64,000 bases of DNA, taken from the NCBI GenBank assembly GCA_037893225.1, contig JAZGUH010000088.1:1152501-1216500 (forward strand), written 5' to 3'. Below the pieces are notes generated by a model. That model saw only the letters and a list, made by a program, of their open reading frames with translations. It did no database searches and was not told where the DNA came from. The translations under genes and the position numbers were made by a program. Within the stretch, counting starts at the first letter, position 1. The number at the start of each line of letters is the position of its first letter. Source of the stretch: Hippasteria phrygiana. Lineage: Eukaryota > Echinodermata > Asteroidea > Valvatida > Goniasteridae. Shown here one piece after another: positions 44,421 to 55,309 of this stretch.

Positions 44421-44815
44421 CCCAAATCCATTCATTACGACCTTTAATGCTGCTATGTCGGTGCTCTGACAAGTTTTATAATTTAACAGATTTTTCCCTA
44501 CTAACAACTTATAGAAATAAATTATTTATAAATAATTCTTCCACACCGCCCCCCCCCCACCTCCTGGCTGGTTGCCATCTATACGTGCATACTCATATCA
44601 ATGCATTGTTTGCCTGTTTGCATTACGCTTGGCTACACAAGCCCATGTTGGCATATCGGCACAGCCGGCCAGAAAGGGTTAACTTGGCCAAAATCTTGAC
44701 TCGACAACTGATCCTCGGATGCCAAATGGCCAATACAGGACCCTGGGTCTCTCTGTAAGGAAATTCCTCAGCAAAATGATGCCTGAGCTGTTCTCCCAGA
44801 AGCTCTTGGGTTCCC

Positions 44816-47800
44816 TCAGTCTTTCTTAATCGGCGTCTGGGGTGAGAAAGACATGTGGATAGGGTTCGGGTTCTCAGCAGCAGCTTTGATGGCATCCATC
44901 CACTCTTGACTTCGCCGTCTCGATTCCGTCATGATTTTGGGATCCGACTCGGGCAATATCTGGTAGGAACAGACAAAATATCCACACGGGAAATAATCAA
45001 GAAAAGAACTACATAAGCATTTACAGGCTTTCAAGCAGACCCAGGTAAAAAAAAAGTATGAGAATAGTAGGATCAAATTTAAAAAAAAAACCAGGATACA
45101 ACACTTGTGCTCCATACTCAAGTAAGCTCTTGGAAGTATTAGTGTAACACTGAAAAATATTCAATGAGAGAATTTTTTGGAGTTGTGGGTCAAATAGTAG
45201 AAAAAGTAGGAGTACTTGAAAACCTGCATTTACTCTTTCACATAAGTTTAGCTCAAAATGCAGCCAGTTTTACATGTTGTAATAAACTGGACCTTGTATC
45301 AGAGGACTGCATGGATGGAACAGACTTGGGACTTTAGAATTTGCTCTTCATAAGGCATTTTTTTCAGTGTAGACATTAGCCTTGAGTTAAGGCTGTGCGT
45401 GCTGCCTAAGCAGCCTGCGGTCACCCGGCCTGCACGGCAAACACCGATCCTTTACACGCACGATCTTCCCGCAATGCATGTACACGCATAGAGCATGGTA
45501 ATACAGAGTACATACGCTGCACACGCACCGCTCGGTACCCACACGCATGAGTCTTCTGTCGGGAGCACAGCCTTGATGATTCTGTAACTTCCGGGTTTTA
45601 TTGTTTTTCTTTATTTTGCGTTGGAATTCCAGAGCGAATGGGGGGGGGGGGTGAGTGGATATGTAAATTATCCAGCATGAATAACGTATGTTTACCAATG
45701 GCCAATAGCTTCTTGGTTTGCGCAGCTGAATCTGAATTATTCATTTACGAATGTCCAATCAGTTATCTGGAATGTTTTACCATTGACCTTTTTGAACCAA
45801 CGCGCATTCATCGCGCGATGATGCCATGTTTTTCATGCGCGCATGTAGCATGAATTATTCAACGTGTCGTTCAATTTAGGACCAATCAGATCGCGCGCGA
45901 TTGAAAATAGCTTAATTATTAACATACCGGCAAAACCCGGAAGTAAACAGTATCATCGAGGCTGTGGTCCTGGCGGAGCACGGATACAGGGCCGGCGGTG
46001 CGTACACACAGGGCCGGCGGTGCGTACACACAAGCACTGCGGGGACCGTGCACGTACGTGTTATGTGGAGTTTGCTTGCTGCACTGCCAGGGCAGGGACA
46101 CGCAGGCCAAAACAACGCTCACAGCCTTAATTCAAGGCTATGTAGACATGTGCCCGGGCCTTTAAAAGATTGAAAATGATTTCCCTCTCAGCGTCAAACA
46201 ATCCACAAGAGAAACTGACTAGGTAAATTTGAATACATTTTCAAAGTGAACAAAGAAACTGGCAGGAGCGGGATTCGAACCTGTGACCTCCGGGTTACCG
46301 TACCAGCGCTCTACCAACTGAGCTATCTTGCCCTATGTTGGCGGTCTCCTAAATTGTCAGTATCTTTGTTAGGGTGGGCGCTAGTGATCCCTGGCTAAAC
46401 GGCATTCTGGGTTTATGACGTCTGACAAGATAGCTCATAGAGCGCCGGTACGGTAACCCGGAGGTCGCAGGTTCGAATCCCGCTCCTGCCAGTTTCCTTG
46501 TTTACTTTGAAAATTTAACAATAAGCAGTAGCTCTTTTAATAAAACTGAACACATCTTTTTTTATTTTGATAACCATTTTGGTTCACTTAAACATATTTT
46601 CCCATGGATTTTTTGGGGAAAGGTTTTCAAACTTTGTGAAGCCCAAAAGATTCAAACATTCGTACCTCAAGAATCTAAAGCTTCTTTAGAGTCAACTAAA
46701 AAAAGGGTGTTCTGTAGATGTTCTGACTCATAAATCGCAAAGCCAGTGGCATCATAAGGCATGTGGGCGAATTACAAACGGTATGTGAATCCTTCACAAA
46801 GGTCTTTAGACCATTGAATGGTTTGTAAACTATCATTTGGGCCTGGCTTTTAGACCCCAAATGGTTTGCTTTTTTGTATCAGCTTCAAGTGCCCAACAAA
46901 AGAGGCTGATTGCTGTTGGGGTTTTACCAAATAAAGGAGCTTCCTGCCTGCTGGACTTCAATGGCTGTGCAGCTGCTAATCATCCAGGGTTAATTAACCC
47001 TGGTGGATTAGCAGTGGCACAGCCATTTAAGGGACCACTGTCATCACAATGGGGCTAATCCGATTGTGCAGCCTATCCAGAAGTGTATAGCATTTGGGCC
47101 CGGGATTAATACCATTTGGGCCTATACTGTTTGGGAACTCTCAAGTAATTTGCATACTGTTTCTAAATCACACATACGCCTAACACGGAAAGATTTTACT
47201 TTAACCTTAAACCCCTTGGGTAACATTTCTAGAAAGTATCCTGAATCTGCCAAAATCCACCTATTTTGTCATGCACAAACAGTTGGTTTTGGTGACTGCT
47301 CAATATGGAGGTATCCTCAATCCATCAAAATCCCCCAGTTTTTAATATGGAGGTATCCTGAATCCGCCAAAATCCTCCCAAACAGCGTTTGGATTTTGAT
47401 GGATTTAGGTAGGTTAGGGTTAATACCCCTACCAAAATTGGTCAGGAACATCAAAATCTTGGAAAATAATTAACCCTCCTCTAAATATGTGGCATAATCC
47501 GTTATTTGAACTTATTTGAGAATCTGCAAAAATGAGGCAGAAATTAACATTAACATTAACTCTGAGTGACCATACACTGCCAGAAAACACAGAAAACACA
47601 AACATTCTTCCCATATATTGCACAAAAATAAAGGTTGTGCCAAGTGTTTATAATTCTGAACACATTTGCTGTTCCTGACCGATTTTGGTGGGGTATTAAA
47701 GTAAAATCGTTCCTTTAACACTACCTTAAGCATGTCCTCTGGTGACGGTGAGATTGCTTTCATGAGAACCCATCCAACTCCTCCAGAAACTCCAAGGAGG

Positions 47801-47835
47801 CCTAGGCTCAGTAACCAGTTAAATCTGTTTGCCAT
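44816..47835 (-). CDS. UQCC3: UQCC3 homologue, complex III assembly factor (2 exons)
   Basis: Exon 1 is 47835-47725 (37 codons, donor AAG|GTAGTG). Exon 2 is 44959-44816 (acceptor TTCCTACCAG). They join in phase 0 for 84 residues; human UQCC3 has 93. Residues 7-26 (WLLSLGLLGVSGGVGWVLMK) form the single membrane helix with the glycine pattern of human UQCC3 (ISVAMLGAGAGVGYALL). P..EDMLKILPESDP then aligns with P..RKQEMLKEMPLQDP, followed by the arginine-rich ESRRRSQEWMDAIKAAAEN helix. UQCC3 sits in the mitochondrial inner membrane and helps stabilise newly made cytochrome b during complex III assembly. The 2.8 kb intron holds a Mutator-like element, a tRNA fold-back and a TTAA element. Confidence 0.88.
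45377..46140. mobile_element. Mutator-like element in UQCC3 intron, perfect 9-base duplication
   Basis: The left end TAGCCTTGAGTTAAGGCTGT is matched by ACAGCCTTAATTCAAGGCTA at the right. TGTAGACAT flanks it at 45368-45376 and 46141-46149, a perfect 9-base duplication. The interior includes a duplicated GGGCCGGCGGTGCGTACACA unit. Non-coding. Confidence 0.85.
46261..46332 (-). tRNA. tRNA-Thr-like pseudogene copy
   Basis: Full-length copy with normal A and B boxes and GGT in the anticodon position. Confidence 0.45.
46424..46491 (+). tRNA. tRNA-Thr-like pseudogene copy, D loop deleted
   Basis: AGCTCATAGAGC replaces AGCTCAGTTGGTAGAGC, so it cannot form a normal D loop. Confidence 0.45.
46520..47210. 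other. Rest of UQCC3 intron, no exon seen
   Basis: A short inverted pair (GGCTGTGCAGCTGCTAATCA and GATTAGCAGTGGCACAGCC) surrounds 46960-47025, a small hairpin. Confidence 0.4.
47215..47419. mobile_element. TTAA-flanked element related to 41629-41820
   Basis: TTAA at 47211-47214 and 47420-47423, ends CCTTAAACCCC and AGGTTAGGG. The interior repeats GGTATCCTGAATCCGCCAAA-like units. It is joined directly to a family B repeat on the right. Confidence 0.6.
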
Positions 47836-47929
47836 TTTTGGGGGTTTTGATGAGCTGTTAAAAGTAGAGGATAGAAAGAGGTAAATCACTTTAGTCTCTA
47901 CATTATACCCATTTTTAAAAGATCGTCAA

Positions 47930-48120
47930 ACAAACTACAAGTGAAACTGACTTAAACTTTGTCAGTTTCCCTTGTGGTTTGTTTGACAAACAAAGCTGTA
48001 TTCTCATTGAGTGATCCCCACAATGTCGCTTCCCAGGTTGTATTGTAAAGTTGGGGCGTGACCCCTAGCTACACGGCATTACAGGTTTATGACTTCTGAC
48101 TAAGGTACCTTCGTGACGTT
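47930..48120. repeat. tRNA-less fragment of the fold-back family
   Basis: GTCAGTTTCCCTTGTGGTTT, ATTGAGTGATCCCCACAATG and CGGCATTACAGGTTTATGAC are body sequences of the tRNA-bearing fold-back. An inverted short pair at its left end makes a hairpin. Confidence 0.55.
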
Positions 48121-48979
48121 GACATGATCACGTGATCACAACAACGATACCGTGCACTTGTGGGAAATTTCACTTTTCATCCAGCTTGTCAGTAATCCTA
48201 CCCACATCTTAATCCTGGAACTCTACTTGTATCTCAGGTAAGGTGGCATATGTAGTATTTTTGTGGCCCTTTAAAGGGTGAAATCTAATGTTTTTGTTAG
48301 GTCTTCAGACTTTTTCAATTAAATGAAGGACGTTGACAGTCATTTGCCTTGGAAGATGGAGAAATGTGTTTTATTTCTCCATGATCCTACCAGCGCCAGA
48401 TCAGGTCCCAAAAAGTCAATAAGTAGGGTCGAAGTTACACGGATTAGGCCAAGGATGGGGTCTCTGGTCACTTCAGAAATCAGAATCCCCACATTTGGGG
48501 TGGGAAAGCTCAGGGGGGGGGGGGGAGGGGGGTGGGTGAAACAACTGACAGGTGTTAATTAAGGAACACACACAGCGTAGCAAGTTATTCTGCCACACTG
48601 CACGCATTTTTAAATCAGAAACTAGTCCGAAACAAAATACCACAAAATCACGATGTAGAAGAGTCTAAGTAACTTTGGACCGTATCACTTTAAAAAAAAA
48701 ATGTCATTGGGACATGATCTGGCGATTAACCCCTTGCGTACGGATGACGGAACATGGCGCCACAAAAGTAGTGCCACCAGGCCGGATGACGCCATTGGCC
48801 TCTGTTTGTGCAGTTTCAATCCATTGTTGGATTACTGTGTATAGGTTACGCTTGACTGCACAAACACATTGTAGCGGTTCTCTTGGCTGCCAGAACCGCC
48901 GCGGCACCCCGACGTCTCCCGTAAAATACCGTACTCAAGGGGTTAAAGTAGGCTGATCATGTCTTAAATGTCAAGATGA
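48121..48979. other. No gene seen
   Basis: G run at about 48514-48533. Open frames unsupported. Confidence 0.4.
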
Positions 48980-48983
48980 TTAA

Positions 48984-49102
48984 CCCTAACCCTCCAAGGT
49001 ATTTTGGCTAGAAACCCTGACAGACGCAACATATTGCATACTTTGTCACATTGACTTGTGTGCAAAGTGCAGCAAAGTGGAGCTGTCAAAACACAGATGC
49101 AC
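48984..49102 (+). mobile_element. TTAA-type MITE copy 3, truncated
   Basis: TTAA (48980-48983) then CCCTAACCCTCCAAGG, with ACATTGACTTGTGTGC and CAGCAAAGTGGAGCTGTCA. It stops abruptly at 49102 where LTR sequence begins; the right terminal repeat is missing. Confidence 0.65.
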
Positions 49103-49256
49103 TGATATGGCGTCCAAGCGCACAAGACTGCAAAACAGTCCTATGCTAGTAACTGAGGTTCAAAAATCACACTTTACCTACATAAGCCTATCTCCCCGGT
49201 AGGATAGAAATATTCCTCCAAGAATGTTAAGATCAGGAGATACATTTGTATTTGCG
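49103..49256 (+). repeat. Partial LTR copy in plus orientation
   Basis: TGATATGGCGTCC...GCGCACAAGACTGCAAAACA and ATCACACTTTACCT...GGATAGAAATATTC match the LTR at 54490-54800, but on the opposite strand, and end near TTTGCGGCACC. Confidence 0.6.
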
Positions 49257-49257
49257 G

Positions 49258-49595
49258 CACCTCCGACGGGTCGTCAAGGGGTCTTGTGGATCTTGGCGGA
49301 TCACTAAAGATAAAGTCCAGCACCAAAACTGCTCACGAAAACAGCTGAAAGTTGTCGGTCAGTTTCTCGGTTCTGGTAGTCAAACATCGTGGTGGAAAAA
49401 GGGACGCGTTCTGGGAGGTCAAAGGGTGACGAGAGGCCGCTGCATGCATGCCCGGCAGGTTAAACCAAACCAAGTTGGAAAAAAGGGGTGATACCAATAC
49501 CGTTCCTACTACACCCCCCCCCCCCCCCAAGGGCCAGATCGGCACAATGCTGATCAGGCAATCTTGGCTGCCTAACCATCGGGGGAAAAGGAAAC
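49258..49595. other. Unassigned segment between LTR piece and pol remnant
   Basis: CACCTCCGACGGGTCGTC (49259) also occurs inside the LTR at 54534 in the same plus-strand orientation although the LTR copies themselves are inverted, so a rearrangement passed through here. There is a C run at 49513-49528. Confidence 0.35.
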
Positions 49596-49599
49596 GAGG

Positions 49600-52520
49600 T
49601 CCGCAGGTTGAACAAGTTCTCGACCTAACATTAACATGTTAAGGTGAACCCCGTACTCCGGTCGAACAGAGGGCCGCAGCGATCTGTGGCAAGAACTTAT
49701 CCAAATGGTTTTAATACTTTCCAATGTAGCACCTAACCGCGTCCATTAATGTGCGCTTGAAACGTTCTACCTGGCCATTAGCCGATGGTCGATATGGTGT
49801 TGTCTTGCTTTTTTGCTTAACTGGTCTAGAATCTCCAGTATCGATTTAATGTTCGATGGTGGTAAAATTCCCTAGATCGTACTCGTCTTTTGCAAAGACA
49901 TCTTGGAACTCGATCAAGACGTCCTTGAGTTTGGTGTGCTCGTCCCCCACTAAATTCTCTGCTGATCGATTAAACAATTCTACTAAGTATTCAGGCACTT
50001 CAGCATCGGCCGCAACAATAACCTTGTTGGTAGATGAACTTTCGTCTACGGGCCCAACTGGAACATCTATAACCGCAGCTCTTTCTTCGGCGTTTCCTAT
50101 TTGGCGATTATTCTTCAATCGCACATGCTGATCAGTAGGGTTGATTACATACAATTCTGCATCTTGCCCAGAATTGTGAACTGTTCGGGGGACCAGCACA
50201 CTCAATCCTTGTGATGGCTCAACCATATATTGCCCTAGTGTTTTGTTCATCTTGCTTGAAACCTTCTTCACCGAGTTTGGTGGAACGACTGTGGTCTTAC
50301 ATGTACGTACGTATACGTAAGCAACTCTAGATGGTTGGCCACCTAATCCAAATGTCATAGGAATCTTTTCATTCTTGAGGACCAGTGTCGAGTCTTGGAT
50401 GTGGAAGTCAATCTTAAAATGACGTCGCAGGAAGTCAATTCCCAGCAGCATGTCGTCTTCGATGGGTTTCACATATATATTTTCTTTGAAGCTTTTGCTT
50501 CCTACCTAGACTATGCCTCTCATCTTCACATTCTTGACTTTGGGTGGTTTGGGCGTATATTCTTGAAATATATGCGGTCTGAGATGATGGTGCCTTCTGC
50601 AGCAGTGTCTATAATTGTTGTAAGTGTGAGATTGCCTAAACCTACACCCACGCTAAACATAGAGCGTGAATGAAGCTGACATTCCACCACTTCCTCTCCC
50701 CCCCCCCCCCCTCTTCCCCCCTCCAATGAATAAGGAGTGTCATCTTTGGAATTATCTGTTCCAATGCTGTCCTGTGAAGGACAGTCAGTCATGTCATCAA
50801 CGTATTCTTGACATTTCTGGACATGCTTGACCATGCCAGTAAGTTGACCTGTATCTTGTTCAAAATCAGGTTGACCAGGACTATGCAGTTTCACCACATC
50901 ATTGGATGCAGGGTGCAAGGGGACAATCTGTTCAGTCAGATCAACAACTGGGCGAGAAGAATGCAGTGATGACTGTTCAGGGGTGACTGGATTTACTAGT
51001 GTAGCTGCTCTAGTTAGAGCATCTACTGTTGGTGGTCGGCCGGTATCTGCTCGGGACGAAGATCGGCCTCGTTCTCTGACTTGCTGTAAATGTAGTTTGA
51101 CAGATCATCTTCTCCACCTTGATGCCGGGATAATCTCGTTTTTAAAAGTGTCCCAATTTACCGCACCTGTAGCATGGACTCTTGGACGGATCAAGGGCTG
51201 GGGATCTGGATCTCTCACGCGGACGGCGAGTAACAAGGGCTTCTGTTAATTTGTCCAGAGATCTTTGGATGGAGCAGAACTTCTCCTCTAAGTCAGTCAC
51301 TCTCTTCTCTAGGGCCGAGTGTTCGCCTGGGTTTGGGTGTTTGGATGGCGTGTTTGCATTGACTCCCACCTTAAATAACTGCTTCAATCCCTGACATGTC
51401 ATCTGCAGTGAATGACATTGTTTCACCTCTCGCCTAGATCTACCATACATGTAGATGGCTTGTAGTGTGTGCTAAAACCATCTGACAAAAACCGATCGCT
51501 GCTTCAATGGTACCAGGCCTTGAGTTAATTGCATATTGACCTGCTTCACTGTCTAAGCAGCCTTGGTAAAAATTCAAACACAATCTGTTTCTGCACATGC
51601 ATCTAGGGCATATCTGAAAAGGCTTGTGTAGCTAGCTAAGTAGAGGACACGGTCAGCCCAATCAAGGATTGATTCGTCTGCTGATTGCCTTGCATAGTTG
51701 AACTGCATCTGTGTAGTCTCTGGCAAGTCACGTAAGCTAATCGTTTCTCCATTTTCTTTATTAGATCGAAATACTCTAGGTCCGGCTTTTGCTCGGTGAG
51801 CATGGCATAAAATTCACTAGCCTTGGCTACCAAACACCAGCACAACTTGTTCTTCCTTTGTTTGGCGGACCAACTGCATTCGTCGGCGTAGGATGAGAAC
51901 TTGGCAAAAAAAGCCTGCCAACTACCCTTTCCGTCGTACGTTATTGTCCTCGGCAAAGTTGCATGCTTCTGGGCTGAATTGGCTTCCCTCCATTTCAAAA
52001 ATGCAGGTCTGCTTGACCAAGTGGGAGTGTCTTGACCAAAAGTTGCTGGTTGTGCGTCCTCGTGCAGATAACGTGCGTCCCGCAGCTGTGCCCGATGAGC
52101 ATAGGGAGACGGCGGCTGCGGGGGGTAGCTATCAAAGGGGTAAGGTGACCCTGGAAACCCGGACATTGAAGGTTCAATCTTGGGAGCCACACCCTGAGAA
52201 ATTCTCCATAAATCTTCGATTGAAGCAGCCTGGCGGGGAGCAGACGTTGTCGCTGGCAACATTTGTCTGAATTAAGGCGGCTCAGGGGTGCCGTGTCGGC
52301 TGACTCCTCTCTCTGAGAACGGCCTATATGGTTTGAAGTCGAACACCTTCAGTAAGTCAGACCTGTTTCTCACATATGGGACGGTTAGAAGTAGTTCTGG
52401 TGTCATATTACCATGAGCACCCCTCATGTCTATGATGGTGTTTGCCAGGGCATCTCCAACAACAGGGACAGACATCAAGTCCCGGTAACAGCAGTAGTTG
52501 ATCGGTACCCTATCCATGCC
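49600..52520 (-). pseudogene. Deleted gypsy/Ty3-like retrotransposon: gag, zinc knuckle, protease, RT start, integrase end
   Basis: Minus-strand order from high coordinates: an N-terminal domain (52517-52272, DALANTIIDMRGAHGN), the Gag body (52262-51636, TYDGKGSWQAFFAKFSSYAD), then a CCHC knuckle CYRCGKLGHF whose last Cys is replaced and which is followed by a stop. The retropepsin part follows (50640-50390, active-site DTAAEGTIIS and DDMLLGIDFLRRHFKIDF), then the linker to EFQDVFAKDEYDLG..TTIEH. After a stop, IDTGDSRPVKQ, the very start of RT, runs without a gap into KSKTTPYRPSANGQVERF, the end of the integrase core. Nearly all RT, RNase H and most integrase are missing. A further break precedes NMLMLGREL.QPADLV (49630-49600). 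Several frameshifts. Dead, non-autonomous. Confidence 0.85.
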
Positions 52521-52748
52521 AAAGAGCAGGTAAGTTAACCAATAGTTCCTTCCTCTCTATTAACTTCTCTTATATTTAACTTTGTAACAATACAACTTCT
52601 GTTACTACAAAGAACGACAACAATGTGCAAGCATCAACTTCTGTTTGCACCAAAAAGGGAAAAACAAACGCGCGATACCTCTGTTCCTTCGAGTAAAAAC
52701 TGCTTACTCAAAAAACAGCCTCTGTTTAATCAACGGACAGAGTCTATT

Positions 52749-53189
52749 TGTGACCCGCTCTGGAAAAAGGTATATTATGTCGCAAAATATGAAAAATTAG
52801 TTTGATGTATTTTTGGAAAGCCCGCAATGTAAGCTTTCATTTGGTATGTGGTAGAGCTCCAAAGCCCTTTCCATTCTGGAGATATCGCATTGTTGCATAT
52901 TAATTAGTTCTATTGAGTTCAAATTGCACAACAGAGAAAATAGGCTTTGAAATAACTAGTTCTAATACAATGCAACAATGCACTCTAAAAAGGTTATTTT
53001 TTCATTTTATTCACTGAAATCAACATTGTTGTGCACCAAACCTGAAACTTTAGATATTTAAGATGTCATTAAAAACAAAAAAACAAAAAATCAATTTTGA
53101 TGAAAAATTTCACCCTCTCAACGTTTAAAGGGCCATTACACGTAAATGCATAGCGCGACTTATATCACCTTTTTCTAGAGCGGGTCACA
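52749..53189. mobile_element. Inverted-repeat MITE with TGTGACCCGCTC ends
   Basis: TGTGACCCGCTCTGGAAAAA on the left and TTTTTCTAGAGCGGGTCACA on the right are inverted with small differences. It lies in the leader region of the gypsy-like element. Confidence 0.6.
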
Positions 53190-53552
53190 TATTCTAACAC
53201 AAACTTGTTAAATCAGTGAACACGAATAATCTCACAAAAACCTTTGTAAGTTGGCCGGTAACTACCAGTTCTGTTAAACAGAGCTACACGTAGTGAATAA
53301 TGTCCAACAATTATTCTCAAAAAACACAGCTAATCCAAAAACCTTCTCATTTGGGACAACCTTGCAATGAGAAAGCGTAGAATCAATCATGAAAACAAAA
53401 ACAAATCCTCTTAACTTCCAGTCTTGATGGGATTATGAAACAAATCTGCTAAAACTATGCACCAAATCATAAATAAACAAGTTCAAATCATATCACCAGG
53501 CCTGTTATTTGAGTCCTTGGCCTGCACAAATTCTACTAAACAAAAAAAAGAA
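53190..53552. other. No gene seen
   Basis: AT-rich leader or flank of the retrotransposon. Confidence 0.35.
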
Positions 53553-53574
53553 TTTCAAAGTGAACAAAGAAACT

Positions 53575-53646
53575 GGCAGGAGCGGGATTCGAACCTGCGA
53601 CCTCCGGGTAACCGTATTGGCGCTCTACCAACTGAGCTATCTTGCC
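53575..53646 (-). tRNA. tRNA-Thr-like pseudogene copy
   Basis: Normal A and B boxes; anticodon stem changed near the GTATTGG string. Confidence 0.45.
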
Positions 53647-53889
53647 CAATGTTAGCGCCGCGGTCTCCCAAATTGTCAGTATCTTTGTTCGGGTGGGTGC
53701 TAGTCAGAAGTCATGAACCCAGAATGCCGTATAGCCAGGGATCACACCCAATTTTTTTACGATACAACGTGGGAAGCGACATTGTGGGGATCCCTGGCTA
53801 TACAGCATTCTGGGTTTATGACTTCTGACTAGCGCCCACCCGAACAAAGATACTGACAATTTGGAAGACCGCCAACATACATGACATAG

Positions 53890-53961
53890 GGTATTATAGC
53901 TCATTGGTAGAGCGCCGGTACGGTTACCCGGAGGTCGCAGGTTCAAATTCCGCTCCTGCCA
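53890..53961 (+). tRNA. tRNA-Thr-like pseudogene copy
   Basis: Acceptor 5' strand and D loop altered (GGTATTATAGCTCATTGG); B box GGTTCAAATTC. Confidence 0.4.
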
Positions 53962-54030
53962 GTTTCTTTGTTCACTTTGAAAATGTATTCAAATTTACCT
54001 AGTCAGTTTCCCTTGTGGATTGTTTGACGA

Positions 54031-54489
54031 AACAAAAAAAATGACAGTGAGACAGGCTAAAAAGTTGACAGGAGGGTGTAGAAATAGGACTGCTAATTCC
54101 CTGTAAAAAAAAATGTACTGTGCAGTGTTCCACAAATTGATCAATCGGACTTTGATTATCAGAGTCACGTGATCAGCTATCGCTAACGTATATAACGTTG
54201 TGCACGTGAACGTTATCGGTGGCAAAGAAACAAATCTCAAAACACTTTTTTCTCTCTCTTTTTCCTATACCGAAACGTGCAATCCTGTAATTCTCCACAA
54301 GTTTCCAACAAGCAATAACAAATAACAACTTTGAGAAAACCACGAAACAGTTCACGAAACCCCTATGGTAAAAATCCCTTCCCAACCTGGCTCGTCGTCC
54401 GGCAGCGCAGCGTAGCAACCGCGTGGGTTTCCAATCACGGCACTAACTTTGATCCAGTGTCGTCTGAAGAATCCTGTCTGCGACGCCAA
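54031..54489 (-). other. Retrotransposon leader with primer-binding-site-like sequence
   Basis: Directly inside the LTR end the minus strand reads TTGGCGTCGCAGACAGGAT, the position and style of a primer-binding site. The rest is non-coding leader. Confidence 0.45.
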
Positions 54490-54800
54490 TGTAGTAATTC
54501 CCAAGACCGACTCACCCTATCTATGACTTGGACACCTCCGACGGGTCGTCCTTGCACTACACTCCTCTTGTTTGTGAAGTCAGCGTCGTGTGGAGACGAT
54601 TTTGCGCCGCAAATACAATGTATCTCCTGTTCTTAACATTCTTGGGGGAATATTTCTATCCTACTGCACCGGGGAAATGGGCTGTTGAACTGTGGACGGA
54701 GATGATGCCAAGAATATTTAGGCAGGTAAAGTGTGATTTCTGAACCTCTGTTTCTAACGTAGGACTGTTTTGCAGTCTTGTGCGCCAGGACGCCATATCA
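54490..54800 (-). repeat. LTR of the gypsy-like element (5' LTR on the minus strand)
   Basis: Minus strand begins TGATATGGCGTCCTGG and ends AATTACTACA (TG...CA, 311 bases), followed by the primer-site-like sequence, so it is correctly placed as the 5' LTR of the minus-strand element. The expected minus-oriented 3' LTR was not found; instead a partial copy in the opposite orientation lies at 49103-49256. Confidence 0.6.
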
Positions 54801-55309
54801 TGGCGTCCTTGGGTGATTGTGTAGTGTAGGGCCCTGTTCCATATAACTTAAGTTATAGGGAACAAAAATCTACTTTTAGCATGTTTAGGTTATTGGAATT
54901 GCCAAACGACATTACAAAGTAACTAATAGGTACATGTATGCCGTCATAAAGGGCAGGGTTTTAGTTTTGAGGGAAATTTTGGGGTAAAGCGGCTAGCGAC
55001 GATGAGGACGACAAAACGCAACGCGAAAATAAAGATGGCGACTACCGCGACGCATGGTAAACACGCAAAGCCGCGTTCATTCGCTTAGCAACTGCCGTAA
55101 AGCGCGTAAGAAAATTGCATTCTTTATCGAAATAAACTGTTCAAAATTACAAAAAACGATGTCAATAAGAATTGAGAGAAGTCTGCTTTAGTTTGAAAAA
55201 GTCATTTTGGAATGAGAAAAAATACCCTTGAATCTTATTTCATCAAAACTAAAGAGGGGCCCTACCGCCCTAGTACTACACTCATGACGCTACAGTCTAT
55301 ACTCTAGTA
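54801..55309. other. No gene seen
   Basis: Non-coding; ends in GGGGCCCTACCGCCCTAG near the next element. Confidence 0.35.

Larger units (their letters stand above)
46196..46510. mobile_element. Compact tRNA-bearing fold-back element in UQCC3 intron
   Basis: Two inverted tRNA-Thr-like copies, 46261-46332 (-) and 46424-46491 (+, with part of the D loop deleted), joined by AATTGTCAGTATCTTTGTT and TTCTGGGTTTATGACGTCTG. Outer left sequence ACAATCCACAAGAGAAACTG matches the other copies. Confidence 0.75.
53553..54030. mobile_element. Complete tRNA-bearing fold-back element
   Basis: The clearest copy: tRNA-Thr-like (-) at 53575-53646, GTCAGTATCTTTGTTCGGGT, ACCCAGAATGCCGTATAGCC, ATTGTGGGGATCCCTGGCTA, the inverted GGTTTATGACTTCTGACTA, ACCCGAACAAAGATACTGAC, tRNA-like (+) at 53890-53961, then TTTGTTCACTTTGAAAATGT and CAGTTTCCCTTGTGGATTGT. 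The whole unit can fold on itself with a polymerase III-type promoter in each arm. Confidence 0.8.
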
